A stretch of DNA of 64,000 nt, taken from an uncultured Oscillospiraceae bacterium (GTDB taxonomy: Bacteria > Bacillota > Clostridia > Oscillospirales > Acutalibacteraceae). The DNA lies in NCBI GenBank assembly GCA_900543555.1, contig UQRL01000002.1:1-64000 (forward strand), read 5' to 3'. The notes under the pieces were generated by a model, which saw nothing but the letters and a program-made list of their open reading frames with translations, had not been told where the DNA came from and did not search any database. Made by a program: the position numbers and the translations under genes. Positions 33,137-41,000 of this stretch are shown here, piece by piece (positions within the stretch are counted from its first letter, which is position 1; the number at the start of each line of letters is the position of its first letter).

Positions 33137-33310
33137 GCGGCAAGCTGCCGCTCCCAAGCCGCGCACCTCACGTTGTGGGGTGCGTTTTCTTTTTTGCCGC
33201 GCTTGTAGCGGGTAGCTATTTTGTCATCTCTGCCAGGTCCGCACCCCGGGCAAGCCGCGAACTTCACCTTTGTGGAGTGCGTTCCTTTTTTGCCCGCGTT
33301 TCCCATTGGC
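33133..33310 (+). repeat. tandem tRNA-end/terminator repeat units after tRNA-Leu
   Basis: Two degenerate units about 96 bp apart. Each consists of a CCA-like tRNA end, a G+C-rich spacer, AAGCCGCG (33156-33163 and 33252-33259), a CAC...GTG hairpin with a T run, and a TTGCC(C)GCG stretch. Unit one contains the palindrome AGCGGCA-AGC-TGCCGCT (33136-33152). Unit two lacks it and looks eroded. A third unit lies inverted at 38421-38492 behind tRNA-Pro, sharing 31 identical bases (33133-33163 with 38421-38451). The rest of the gap to 33522 shows nothing else. Confidence 0.7.
33163..33195 (+). terminator. terminator of tRNA-Leu
   Basis: GCACCTCAC...GTGGGGTGC stem with a 3-base loop followed by GTTTTCTTTTTT. 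Confidence 0.85.
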
Positions 33311-33522
33311 GGCTACTCTGCCTTCTTAACCCCGGCTGAGCAAGCGGTTTCCCATGTTTTTGGGCTGGTATGGATGGGACCGTTCTTTTCCCACAGCGAG
33401 GTATTGGCGCTAAAACCTGGGTTTCTTGCCGCAGTGCAAACCCTTGGTGGAAAAGCCGCTCTTGATAAAAGCAGCGCTATCTTTACACCTGTCATGTAAA
33501 AATTAGAGGGAGGGAAAAGCAG

Positions 33523-34116
33523 ATGTTTCAAACCGCACCGGGAGTGACCATCCCCTTTCCAGAGAAAATCCAGGAACAATTTCAAGTTTATGAAGGGCAG
33601 TTGATTCGCGCCAATATCAGCTTTGAAAAACTGCGGCCCATACTTACTGAATTTTACCAAAGCCTGCCTGAGCCCTTGTTTTTTGTGCTGCAAATGCCCC
33701 TCTCTATACAAGAAGAACGGCAACTTGGGTGTGACGAAATTCTCCATCAAGAGGTATGCTATCTTGACGGGCAGACGCGGGAGCAAATGGACTCCATCTT
33801 TCATTCCTATGGACAGATCTTGTTGGAAGACGGGATGTCCCAATTCGCAATTGCATCCCATGCCAGCCATGAGGAAGTGTTCATTCAAAAGTACAAACTG
33901 GCGGATTTCTATTCTCCGTCGCCGCGCCGTTTCATCCCCCTCCTACAGCGTTATGGGCTTACGGAAACCAGCCATCTCTTCACGGTATGGGATACTTTTT
34001 CACAAGAGACCCCCGGTGAGTGCAGGCGTATTGCGCGGGAAGAGTTGGACGTCTATGCCATAGCGGAGCGGCTAAAGGAGCAAGGCATGTACCGAGCAAA
34101 AATCATAGAGGATTGA
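33523..34116 (+). CDS. hypothetical protein, lower G+C, unknown function
   Basis: 197 residues with no signal peptide or membrane segment. The N-terminal third is mixed alpha/beta, and the C-terminus is helical and charged. The middle holds a clear strand-turn pattern (FAIASHASHEEVFIQKYKLADFY, about 107-129). I do not recognise the family. The ATG follows GGGAGGG at a suitable distance. Base composition is visibly poorer in G+C than the neighbouring genes and codon choice differs, which suggests horizontal acquisition. It is flanked upstream by the tRNA repeat units and downstream by decayed coding fragments, so it sits in a small accessory island of about 1.3 kb. Confidence 0.75.
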   Translation: MFQTAPGVTIPFPEKIQEQFQVYEGQLIRANISFEKLRPILTEFYQSLPEPLFFVLQMPLSIQEERQLGCDEILHQEVCYLDGQTREQMDSIFHSYGQILLEDGMSQFAIASHASHEEVFIQKYKLADFYSPSPRRFIPLLQRYGLTETSHLFTVWDTFSQETPGECRRIAREELDVYAIAERLKEQGMYRAKIIED

Positions 34117-34461
34117 TCAAGGTATCTTGTGGGCAACGCCCCCTAAGGTGAGCCCGGATGCAGAGATTGCGGAGGGACTTACCGCAAATGATTTGAACGG
34201 TATCGAGCCGTGGATTCAGGGGCAAGACCTTATAGAATAACAGAGAAAGGCTATTATTCCCTCTACCACTCACGGGGGAAACAGCTTTTCCCAGACAATC
34301 CAGACAATTCAGCAGTTTGCAGCCTGGCGCCGCCATAATCGAGGACGGCCCCCCCATTTCCCGTAAGAGTGTGCCTGACGCACAGGTGGACGTTCCGGAA
34401 TGGGTTGCAGAGCCAACCCTGTCAGATACTGCCCTTGCAGGCAATAAATGGCTTGCAGGGT
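34117..34461 (+). pseudogene. decayed coding fragments after the hypothetical gene
   Basis: Short open stretches without starts. One near 34120-34240 reads ILWATPPKVSPDAEIAEGL and ends in a stop. Another near 34330-34461 reads AIIEDGPPISRKSVPD and ends at a stop just before the terminator. Composition resembles that of the 33523 gene. They look like remains of genes lost from the same acquired segment. No function can be given. Confidence 0.5.
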
Positions 34462-34500
34462 AAAAAATAGGGAAGCGCTGGAGCGCTTCCCTATTTTTTT
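34462..34500. terminator. bidirectional terminator
   Basis: AAAAAATAGGGAAGCGCT and its near-perfect complement, A/T tracts on both sides. It ends the accessory segment and the trmO operon, overlapping the trmO stop codon. Confidence 0.9.
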
Positions 34501-35191
34501 AGGGCGGGAGAACCTGCCGCACATGGAGGCTCTCCCCTTCCACGGTAAATTTGATTTGAAGCCCGGCAAAGGCCATCCCATAAACCCTCTGGGGATCCTG
34601 TTGGTAGGAAGGCCTGGGGTCCTGGGAGAGCACGCCCAGCAGGGCCGCCCGGTGCTCCTCCGGCACCTGGGAAAGCAAATCCGGAGGGAAATCTACCACA
34701 AGCCTATCTTCGCGGTGCTGGTCCGAAAAGCCGCCCGCAGCCTCTGGCCGGCAGTCTGCCAGGGGCACATAGGGCTTCACATCATAGATTGGCGTCCCAT
34801 CTAAAAGGTCGGCCCCCCGCACCCACAGCACCGGCCCCTGGGGCGTGTGAAGCTCTACCCGCTCCAGTCTGACGCAGGAAAGCCCAATGGGGTTGGGGCG
34901 GAAGGGGGAACGGGTGGCAAACACCCCCATGCGCTGGTTTCCCCCCAGCCGGGGCGGCCGCACTGTCGGCGACCAGCCCTGGTCCGCCGTCTGGGAAAAT
35001 CCCCACAGCAGCCAGAGGTGGGAAAAGCCCTCCATCCCCCGAAAGGCCTCTAGGGCCCGGAAACCCTCCTCAAAGACCACCTGGGCGGAGACCTCCTCCA
35101 CCAGGCCGCTCTGGCGGGGAATGCCGAATTTCTCCGTAAAGGGGCTGCGGATGTGGGCGATAGGCCTCAGGGCCAGGGTTTCCCCGTTCAA
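34499..35191 (-). CDS. trmO: tRNA N6-threonylcarbamoyladenosine methyltransferase TrmO-like protein
   Basis: 230 residues of the TrmO/TsaA (UPF0066) family, which N6-methylates t6A37 of some tRNAs using S-adenosylmethionine. Characteristic motifs are IAHIRSPFTEKFGIPRQ (residues 11-27), FSHLWLLWGF near 56, FATRSPFRPNPIGLSCV near 90 and DLLDGTPIYDVKPYVP near 128. The C-terminal extension includes a conserved LLSQDPRPSYQ-like stretch (near 190) seen in longer members. The start overlaps the stop of the beta-helix gene as ATGA, so the two unlike genes are translationally coupled. Confidence 0.92.
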   Translation of the reverse strand: MNGETLALRPIAHIRSPFTEKFGIPRQSGLVEEVSAQVVFEEGFRALEAFRGMEGFSHLWLLWGFSQTADQGWSPTVRPPRLGGNQRMGVFATRSPFRPNPIGLSCVRLERVELHTPQGPVLWVRGADLLDGTPIYDVKPYVPLADCRPEAAGGFSDQHREDRLVVDFPPDLLSQVPEEHRAALLGVLSQDPRPSYQQDPQRVYGMAFAGLQIKFTVEGESLHVRQVLPP

Positions 35192-37212
35192 AACAGGGAC
35201 TCCTGCAGTTCGCCCTCCTCCTGGAAGGGGCCGGGCATGGGATGGACAGCCCGACGGCGGCCAAAGTAATCCTGGTCGAAGAGGATGGGGCTGCCGTCTG
35301 GGTTTTCAAATTTTTCTTCGGGTTCAAAGGCCTCGCCCAGCAGCTCTGTGGAAACAAATGGCCGTTCTCCCATAGGCAGATGGCGGTACAGGTCGGTCTT
35401 CAAGGTGTACTTCCCGTCCTCTTCCCTCAGCTCCAGGGAGACGGGCTCCTCCACCACCAAGGGGGACTCTTCCTTCTCCCAGGGCTGGGCGCCGCCGAAG
35501 TACACGTTGCCGGCGCTCCACACGGGCAGGTGGGTGTAATACCGGTCCGTGGTGGGGGACCCCATGCCGCAGTAGCCCTCGAACAGCTTGTCCCACTCCT
35601 GGAAGGTGGGGTAGCCGTTGTAGGGGAAGGTGCCCACCGCCACGTTGCTGTCATCCCACGCGTTGGGCTGGTCTTTGGCGCGCCGGGCCAGCTCCTCCAA
35701 GGCGGGGTGCACCGGCTGCTGGACAAAAATGTTGTTGTAGAACCGCATATCCCCGTGGAGGAAGGTCATAAAGCCCATGACCTCCGTCCGGTGGGGCACA
35801 TGGTAGGGGGTGTACCGGGGGGAGGGCAGGTTGGGCGCTCCGTTGTCCGTGCCCTTGCCCACGCAGGTCAGGCTCCCTCCGATCAGGTTGTGGACCACGG
35901 CGATGCCCTGGGCCGCCAGCTTCAGGGACCTGGTGGACAGCAGCAGGTTGTTGTCAATGAGGGTGGGGCCGTGGGAAACCTCTACAAAGATATCCTCCCC
36001 CATGCCCTGCAGCGCTTCGGGGGCCGGGTCCTCCCCCAGGTTGGGCAGGGTGTTGTCATGGAACAGGTTCTGGGTGACACGGGTGCCCTGGGCCTGCCAA
36101 TCCAGCCAGATGCCCCGGGTGCAGTGATGGATGTGGTTGCGCCGGTACACCACGTCGATGGCGGCGTGCATCTTGATGCCGCCGATCTCCGCGCCGGAGA
36201 GGTTCTGCTTGTTATTGATGTGGTGGATGTGGTTGTCCTCGATAAGGGAGAACACCCCGCCCAGATGGCCCACAATGCCGGTCTGGCCACAGTCGTGGAT
36301 ATTGCACCGGCGGATGATGTGGTGCCCGATGTTCTCCTTGGTCCAACCCTGGATCTGGGCCAGACAAATGCACTCCCGCTCGGTCTGGGTGCCGTCCTTA
36401 TACTTCTTGTGGAGCCACTTGTTGTCGTTCTCCGGCTGGTAATACTTGCCCAGGGAGATGCCGGAGCACTTGGAGTCGCTGAGCTCGCAGTCCTCGATGA
36501 TCCAGCCCTTGGACCAGTGGGGGCCCACCATGCCCTCCTGATAGGCAGTGGGCGGGGCCCATTGGGTGGCGGCCTGACGGATGACGAACCCGGAGAGGGT
36601 GATGTAGTTCACGCCAGTCTTACTGGGGTAGAAGCAGTTGCGCCGCACGTTGATCTCCACGTTCTCCCGGTTGGGGTCGGCCCCCTGGAAGTTGGCGTAC
36701 AGCAGGGTGGTGTCCCCCTCCTGGCAGGTGTACCAGCGGTAGACGGTGAACTCCGGGTCCCAGGAGGCCAAGTCCTTCTGGGGATGGAGCACCCCTTCCA
36801 GGCTGTCCGCCTCGTACAGGGACTTGCCGTTTAAGTACACCTCGCCGGTATGGTAGGGGTGCTTGGGCTCGTACCAATCCCCTTCGATCAAGGTGGTGTA
36901 GGGGTTGTAGCCCCCAAACAGCCCGTTGGAGAGGCGGGCCACCCACACGTCCCCCTCATAGGGCTGCCAGGATTTCACAGGCTCCGCGCCGGAGATCACC
37001 GCGCCGCCAGGGACTTCCGAACGGTAGGTGATGCGGCAGGCGTCGCTCTCGCCGCCGTTTTGGGGGTCCACCCATTCCCGGTAATAGCCGGGCAGGACGA
37101 TGACCTCATCCCCAGCCACCGCCACCCGGGCGGCCTCGGAGATGGTCTGGAAAGGCGCTTCTTTCGCGCCGGTGCCGCTGCGCCTGGCGCTGGCGGAAAC
37201 ATAAATCTTCAA
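35188..37212 (-). CDS. right-handed parallel beta-helix protein, glycosidase-like, cytoplasmic
   Basis: 674 residues. The start is TTG at 37212 behind GAAGGAGG; there is no signal peptide. Residues about 5-60 have the SGTGAKEAPFQTISEAARVAVAGDEVIVLPG opening typical of parallel beta-helix polysaccharide-active proteins. Repeated N/H-rich coils follow (IIEDCELSDS, IIRRCNIHDCGQTGIVG, SLIEDNHIHHINN, VVYRRNHIHHCTRG; about 260-400). The C-terminus (about 520-674) is a separate beta-rich region. The fold suggests a glycoside hydrolase or lyase acting on an imported oligosaccharide. The catalytic residues and substrate are not evident. Confidence 0.82.
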   Translation of the reverse strand: MKIYVSASARRSGTGAKEAPFQTISEAARVAVAGDEVIVLPGYYREWVDPQNGGESDACRITYRSEVPGGAVISGAEPVKSWQPYEGDVWVARLSNGLFGGYNPYTTLIEGDWYEPKHPYHTGEVYLNGKSLYEADSLEGVLHPQKDLASWDPEFTVYRWYTCQEGDTTLLYANFQGADPNRENVEINVRRNCFYPSKTGVNYITLSGFVIRQAATQWAPPTAYQEGMVGPHWSKGWIIEDCELSDSKCSGISLGKYYQPENDNKWLHKKYKDGTQTERECICLAQIQGWTKENIGHHIIRRCNIHDCGQTGIVGHLGGVFSLIEDNHIHHINNKQNLSGAEIGGIKMHAAIDVVYRRNHIHHCTRGIWLDWQAQGTRVTQNLFHDNTLPNLGEDPAPEALQGMGEDIFVEVSHGPTLIDNNLLLSTRSLKLAAQGIAVVHNLIGGSLTCVGKGTDNGAPNLPSPRYTPYHVPHRTEVMGFMTFLHGDMRFYNNIFVQQPVHPALEELARRAKDQPNAWDDSNVAVGTFPYNGYPTFQEWDKLFEGYCGMGSPTTDRYYTHLPVWSAGNVYFGGAQPWEKEESPLVVEEPVSLELREEDGKYTLKTDLYRHLPMGERPFVSTELLGEAFEPEEKFENPDGSPILFDQDYFGRRRAVHPMPGPFQEEGELQESLF

Positions 37213-37384
37213 AACGATTCCTCCTTCAAAAGAATTTCTCCATCCAAAAGTGCCGCGCCCTTGGAAACCGTGCCCCAAGGGCGCTTTCACAGTGATTGTA
37301 GCATGGCGGAGGCGGGGTGTCAACAAAGGCATGAAATTCCATATTTTTCGCGAAGCAAATTTCTTTGCCCCGCTCCGGCGGGCA

Positions 37385-37960
37385 TTATGGCCTGTTCAGA
37401 CAAACGGGCTCCCACCCCAGAAACTGCTTGCCCTGGAAGGTCAGCTTCACCACCCAGGGCTTGATCTTCACCATGGATAGAAAATCCTCGTATCCGTAGG
37501 CAGCGTCATAGAAATTGAGGACCGCGGAGAGGGCCATGCCGTGGGTGGCGATGGCCACAGTCTTCCCCGGGTACGCCTCCAGCACCGTTTCCAGGACACG
37601 GACATTCCTCTGCTGAAGCTCCTCCAGGCTCTCGTCCCCCGGGACCTTGTAGGCGGGGTCATCCCAATATTTCTGAATAAAGGGGAAGTAGTCCTCATCG
37701 AGGTAAGAATCGCTGATGGTCTCATGCTCCCGGAAGTCCTCTACGGTCTGAACCGGCAGCCCCCGCTTTTCCGCAAAATCCGCCAAGGTATCCACTGCCC
37801 TCTTATAGGGGCTGGAAAACAGCGCCGCCACCTCCTTGCCGCGCAGAAATTCCGTGACGAGCAGCCGGTCCCGCAGGCCCTGCTCCGTAAGGGGCCGCAG
37901 GAAGGGGTCCTGCACAGAGGCGTCTGACTGGGCGTGGCGGACAAAATACACAGTGGTCAT
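37385..37960 (-). CDS. histidine phosphatase family protein
   Basis: 191 residues, phosphoglycerate mutase-like fold. The catalytic RHA motif is FVRHAQSD (residues 6-13), the second arginine is in SSPYKRAVDT near 50, the acid is in the EHETISD segment near 78, and the second histidine is in ATHGMALSAV near 140. It dephosphorylates a small metabolite or acts as a cofactor-dependent mutase; the substrate is not predictable. ATG at 37960 follows GGGAGGGAG. Upstream lies a short A+T-rich promoter region. Confidence 0.9.
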   Translation of the reverse strand: MTTVYFVRHAQSDASVQDPFLRPLTEQGLRDRLLVTEFLRGKEVAALFSSPYKRAVDTLADFAEKRGLPVQTVEDFREHETISDSYLDEDYFPFIQKYWDDPAYKVPGDESLEELQQRNVRVLETVLEAYPGKTVAIATHGMALSAVLNFYDAAYGYEDFLSMVKIKPWVVKLTFQGKQFLGWEPVCLNRP

Positions 37961-38041
37961 CGCTTCTCCCTCCCAGAAATCACATTCCCCTTCATTATAA
38001 CACGCTCCCTGCGCAGCGCAAGGGCCGTTCCGTCCAGACAG

Positions 38042-38078
38042 AAAAAAAGCCCGGCTCCTCTCCAAGAGAAGCCGGGCT
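38042..38078 (-). terminator. terminator beyond the UPP-synthase remnant
   Basis: Minus-strand stem AGCCCGGCTTCTC...GAGCCGGGCT followed by seven T residues; it ends transcription coming from 38086. Confidence 0.85.
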
Positions 38079-38085
38079 GAGAGCG

Positions 38086-38370
38086 TCAAAATTTCTGGGC
38101 TGCGCGAAACGCCGGAAGGGGTCGCCCGCCCAGGGTCACATCCTGCTTTTGATACCATTCCAGGGCTTGGAAGAAGTCCTCCGGCTGGAAGTCGGGCCAG
38201 AGCCGGTCCACCACGAAGAAATCCGCGTACACGGGCACTGTCAGAAAGCCGGAAAGCCGCCGCATGCCGCCCCATCGGATCACCAGATCCACCCGGGAAA
38301 TGTCATGGGTGCGCAGCTGGCGGCAGATCTCCCTCAGGCGTCGCACCGGACGGGAAAACAGAACAGCCGC
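38086..38370 (-). pseudogene. 5'-truncated undecaprenyl diphosphate synthase-like gene
   Basis: The last about 90 codons match the C-terminal part of a divergent UppS-like prenyltransferase (VDLVIRWGGMRRLSGFL, VYADFFVVDRLWPDFQPEDF). The N-terminal two thirds, including the HxxDGNxRWA substrate region, are missing. The frame continues upstream only through repeat and tRNA sequence, so there is no start. The break lies near 38370-38380, next to the inverted tRNA repeat unit, and the terminator is kept. A complete copy elsewhere is expected but cannot be seen here. Confidence 0.82.
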
Positions 38371-38420
38371 CTGGTAAAAACGCGGGCAACAAAAATCGCG
38401 GCCACCGCAAAAGCGATGAT

Positions 38421-38492
38421 CGCGGCTTGGGAGCGGCAGCTTGCCGCTGGTCGAGGTGACAAGATCACTGCCCGCTACAAGCGCGAGCGGCA
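38421..38492 (-). repeat. inverted copy of the tRNA-end/terminator unit, with a tRNA-Pro 3' fragment
   Basis: 38421-38451 is the reverse complement of 33133-33163 (31 identical bases). Next to it on the minus strand is TCTTGTCACCTCGACCA (38448-38464), which repeats the last 17 bases of the tRNA-Pro gene at 38544-38560 with one mismatch. The adjoining GCGCTTGTAGCGGG also occurs at the 33-kb locus (near 33200). The arrangement looks like a duplicated tRNA end left by integration or by loss of a tRNA copy. Confidence 0.75.
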
Positions 38493-38509
38493 AGGCAAAA
38501 GAAATAGCT

Positions 38510-38541
38510 GAGCCCGGAACGCGAATTGCGTCCAGGCTCAG
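38510..38541 (-). terminator. hairpin downstream of tRNA-Pro
   Basis: Minus-strand stem GAGCCTGGACGC...GCGTTCCGGGCTC with an AATTC loop, followed by ATTTCTTTT. Confidence 0.7.
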
Positions 38542-38543
38542 CC

Positions 38544-38620
38544 TGGTCGAGGTGACAGGATTTGAACCTGCGACTTCTACGTCCCGAACGTAGCGCTCTA
38601 CCAAACTGAGCCACACCTCG
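38544..38620 (-). tRNA. tRNA-Pro (anticodon CGG)
   Basis: 77 nt including the encoded CCA. Acceptor stem CGAGGTG/CACCTCG, D arm GCTCAGTTTGGTAGAGC, anticodon stem CTACG/CGTAG with loop TTCGGGA (anticodon CGG), T arm CAGGTTCAAATCCTG. Confidence 0.96.
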
Positions 38621-38657
38621 TAAAAAAGCCTCGGCTCTCTCAAACCGAGGCTTTTTG
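38621..38657 (-). terminator. terminator-like hairpin between tRNA-Gln and tRNA-Pro
   Basis: Minus-strand stem AGCCTCGG...CCGAGGCT followed by T6, starting at the CCA of tRNA-Gln. It leaves no room for a separate tRNA-Pro promoter, so tRNA-Pro would depend on read-through. Confidence 0.8.
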
Positions 38658-38729
38658 GCAGCGGTACCAGGATTTGAACCCAGACAAACAGAGTCAGAGT
38701 CTGCTGTGCTACCCTTACACAATACCGCT
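38656..38729 (-). tRNA. tRNA-Gln (anticodon CTG)
   Basis: 74 nt including CCA. Acceptor stem AGCGGTA/TACCGCT, discriminator G. Anticodon stem GCAGA/TCTGT encloses loop CTCTGAC (anticodon CTG, codon CAG). T arm CTGGGTTCAAATCCTGG. Confidence 0.94.
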
Positions 38730-38762
38730 ATTTTTTGCCGCCCTGTCCGAACGGCAGTATTT

Positions 38763-38790
38763 ATTATAACAGGTTTTCCGGAAAAGTCAA
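38763..38790 (-). promoter_or_regulatory. promoter of the tRNA-Gln/tRNA-Pro unit
   Basis: TTGACT (38785-38790) and TATAAT (38763-38768) on the minus strand with a 16-bp spacer. Confidence 0.8.
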
Positions 38791-38844
38791 CACCTATTTT
38801 TCATTTTTTTCAAAAGCCCGAAAAGCAGGCCCAAGCCGGCACAA

Positions 38845-39612
38845 TCAGCATGGCTCCCGGCGCACGGGGATGCCCCGGCCCGCCAGGTATGCCTTTAGCT
38901 CGGGAATGGAGATCTCCCGGAAGTGGAACAGACTGGCCGCCAGCACCGCATCCGCCTTACCCTGAGTAAAGGCGTCATAGAAGTGCTCCATGGTCCCCGC
39001 CCCACCAGAGGCGATCACCGGGATGGACACCGCCTCTGAAATGGCCCGGGTCAGCTCCAGGTCGTAGCCCGCCTTGGTGCCGTCACAGTCCATGCTGGTG
39101 AGAAGAATCTCCCCCGCGCCCAGGCGCTCCACCTCTCGGGCCCACTCCACGGCGTCCTTTCCCGTGTCCACCCGGCCGCCGTTGAGGTACAGGGTCCAGC
39201 CTCCCTCGGGGCGGCGCTTGGCGTCCATGGCCACCACCACGCACTGGCTGCCAAATTTATAAGCCGCCTCCTGGATGATGGCGGGATTCCTCAGCGCGGC
39301 GGAGTTGACAGAGACCTTGTCCGCCCCGGCCCGGAGGATACGGGTAAAGTCCTCCACGGTGCGGATGCCGCCCCCCACGGTGAAGGGGATAAAGATGCTC
39401 TCCGCCACCCGGGTGACAATATCCACCATGATGTCCCGGGCATCGGAGGAGGCGGTGATGTCCAGCAGCACCAGTTCGTCTGCGCCCTGGCGGTCGTACT
39501 CAATGGCGCACTCCACCGGGTCCCCTGCGTCCCGCAGGCCTACAAAGTTGGTCCCCTTCACCACCCGGCCGTTTTTCAGGTCCAGGCAGGGGATGATCCG
39601 TTTGGCGTACAT
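38845..39612 (-). CDS. hisF: imidazole glycerol phosphate synthase cyclase subunit
   Basis: 255 residues, a TIM barrel made of two half-barrels. Catalytic Asp residues are in [17 protein letters not shown] (residues 4-20) and [13 protein letters not shown] (about 128-140). Phosphate-binding loops are [11 protein letters not shown] (near 81) and [10 protein letters not shown] (near 177). HisF condenses ammonia from HisH with PRFAR to give imidazole glycerol phosphate and AICAR in histidine synthesis. It follows hisH by 2 bp. No other his genes are in the window, so the pathway is split in this genome. Confidence 0.97.
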   Translation of the reverse strand: MYAKRIIPCLDLKNGRVVKGTNFVGLRDAGDPVECAIEYDRQGADELVLLDITASSDARDIMVDIVTRVAESIFIPFTVGGGIRTVEDFTRILRAGADKVSVNSAALRNPAIIQEAAYKFGSQCVVVAMDAKRRPEGGWTLYLNGGRVDTGKDAVEWAREVERLGAGEILLTSMDCDGTKAGYDLELTRAISEAVSIPVIASGGAGTMEHFYDAFTQGKADAVLAASLFHFREISIPELKAYLAGRGIPVRREPC

Positions 39613-39614
39613 GT

Positions 39615-40232
39615 TCACTCCCCCTTTTCCAGCATTGCCGCGAAGTTGCGCAGGATCTGCAGCCCCACCCGGCCGCTCTTTTCCGGATGGAACTGGCAGG
39701 CCATCAGGTTCCCCTTGCGCACCGCCGCGTGGATGGTGGCCCCATACTCCGCCGTGGCGGTGACCACATCCTCCTGGGCCCGCAGATAGTAGGAGTGGAC
39801 GAAGTACACATAGGGCTCCTGGGGCAGCCCGGCGAACAGGGGCTCCCCCTCTTTCAGCGCCAGGGAGTTCCACCCGATGTGGGGGATCTTCAAGCCGCTC
39901 TCCTTGGGCAGGCGGACGATACGGCCCTTCAGCAGGCCCAACCCCCGGACACCGGGAGACTCCTCGCTGGTCTCAAAAAGGATCTGCAGGCCCAAGCAGA
40001 TGCCCAGGAAGGGCTTTCCTGAGTCCACAAAATCGTGGATGGGCCCCTCCAAGCCCCGGGCCCGGAGCTGGTCCATGGCGTCGCCGAAGGAGCCCACCCC
40101 GGGCAGCACCGCGGCCTCTGAGGCCAACAGGGCGGCGGGGTCGGCGGTGACTTGGCAATTGCAGCCGATGTGGCGCAGGGCCTTCTCCACGCTTTGGAGA
40201 TTGCCCGCGCCGTAGTCGATAATGGAGATCAA
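39615..40232 (-). CDS. hisH: imidazole glycerol phosphate synthase glutaminase subunit
   Basis: 205 residues, class I glutamine amidotransferase. The nucleophile Cys is in [14 protein letters not shown] (near 80), and the His and Glu are in CQFHPEKSG (near 185). It supplies ammonia to HisF. The best start is TTG at 40232, 6 bp after GAGGTG; a GTG nine bases earlier overlaps that site. The gene is directly coupled to hisF. Confidence 0.96.
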   Translation of the reverse strand: MISIIDYGAGNLQSVEKALRHIGCNCQVTADPAALLASEAAVLPGVGSFGDAMDQLRARGLEGPIHDFVDSGKPFLGICLGLQILFETSEESPGVRGLGLLKGRIVRLPKESGLKIPHIGWNSLALKEGEPLFAGLPQEPYVYFVHSYYLRAQEDVVTATAEYGATIHAAVRKGNLMACQFHPEKSGRVGLQILRNFAAMLEKGE

Positions 40233-40239
40233 GGGGATC

Positions 40240-40330
40240 ACCTCGCAGAAAAGTAATGGAAAGAAAACGCCGAAGGCGCGTAAAAGTTTCGCCAGCCTTT
40301 TCAAAGGCTGTGGGGGTGCGGGGGCAAAGC
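40240..40330. repeat. hairpin-rich intergenic element upstream of hisH
   Basis: The sequence holds three consecutive small hairpins: CGCC-GAA-GGCG (near 40270), CAGCC-TTTTCAAA-GGCTG (near 40295) and GGGGC-AAAG-CCCC (near 40322). This combination, with a GTTTCGCC and a GGGGGTGCGGGGG stretch, is reminiscent of intergenic repeats scattered in related Clostridia genomes. No second copy is present in this window. From 40331 to 40475 I see no gene. Confidence 0.4.
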
Positions 40331-40475
40331 CCCTGCGGTCTTGACCTAGGCGAAGCCGTAAGAAATGCAGGGCCAAGTGCGCACGGCGCAAAGCGCATAG
40401 GGCGCAGGCCAGGACGGTTTTCAATTGGCTTACGGAAAGCCCACCCAGCCCCGCATGTCTACATCAGAAATTGTC

Positions 40476-40958
40476 TTAGAGTTTTAAAACGGCAATTTGC
40501 TCTTCGCCGTCCTTTTCTCCGGTCTCTACAAATCCAAAAGAGGCGTACAGCGATTTGGCAACCGTATTTTCCGGCTCGTAGGACAGCCAGCAGAAATTGG
40601 CTTTCCCACAGGGATAGGTTCTGATAAAGTTTAGTGCAAGTTCTACCGCCTGTCTCCCATATCCCCTGTTTTGACAGTTTTCGTCGATCATCAGTCTCCA
40701 CAGGTTGTAATTCCCGTCCGCTATGGCTGGGGCGTCCTTCCAGCAGTCATCTTTGTCATACCCAACCATCACAAAGCCCACTGGAGCATCCCCGTCAAAA
40801 ATCCCAAACGGAAAGGCATAACCGTTGGATGCGATAGCGGCATAGGCTTCCAGAATGCTGATCTCATTGCTGGCGACAAAATTTTTCTGACTCTCTGAGA
40901 CACTTAGCTTTAAAATGTCCCAGATATTTTCGCCGTTTACTTTTTCCAGATGGACCAC
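40476..40958 (-). CDS. GNAT N-acetyltransferase, polyamine-acetyltransferase-like
   Basis: 160 residues. Acetyl-CoA-binding motif A reads LWRLMIDENCQNRGYGRQAVELAL (about 86-109, with the RGYG loop), and the C-terminal NTVAKSLYASFGFVETGE is the usual GNAT closing strand-helix. The overall order resembles BltD/PaiA-type spermidine acetyltransferases, but the substrate is not certain. The start is GTG at 40958 after GGGAGGAGGG. G+C content is clearly below that of the neighbours, pointing to recent transfer. It is a single gene. Confidence 0.85.
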   Translation of the reverse strand: MVHLEKVNGENIWDILKLSVSESQKNFVASNEISILEAYAAIASNGYAFPFGIFDGDAPVGFVMVGYDKDDCWKDAPAIADGNYNLWRLMIDENCQNRGYGRQAVELALNFIRTYPCGKANFCWLSYEPENTVAKSLYASFGFVETGEKDGEEQIAVLKL

Positions 40959-41000
40959 TCTATCCCTCCTCCCGTTGTACCCGGGAAACACCTTGCGCGC

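Noticed and set aside
32881-33306. Longer DUF4965 protein starting at 33306
   Set aside because: The extra codons read through tRNA-Leu and its terminator on the opposite strand.
33133-33310. CRISPR array
   Set aside because: Only two degenerate units containing hairpins, no uniform spacers and no cas genes anywhere in the window.
38380-38643. Complete UppS-like protein of 185 residues
   Set aside because: The upstream half of that frame is tRNA-Pro and repeat sequence, not prenyltransferase sequence.
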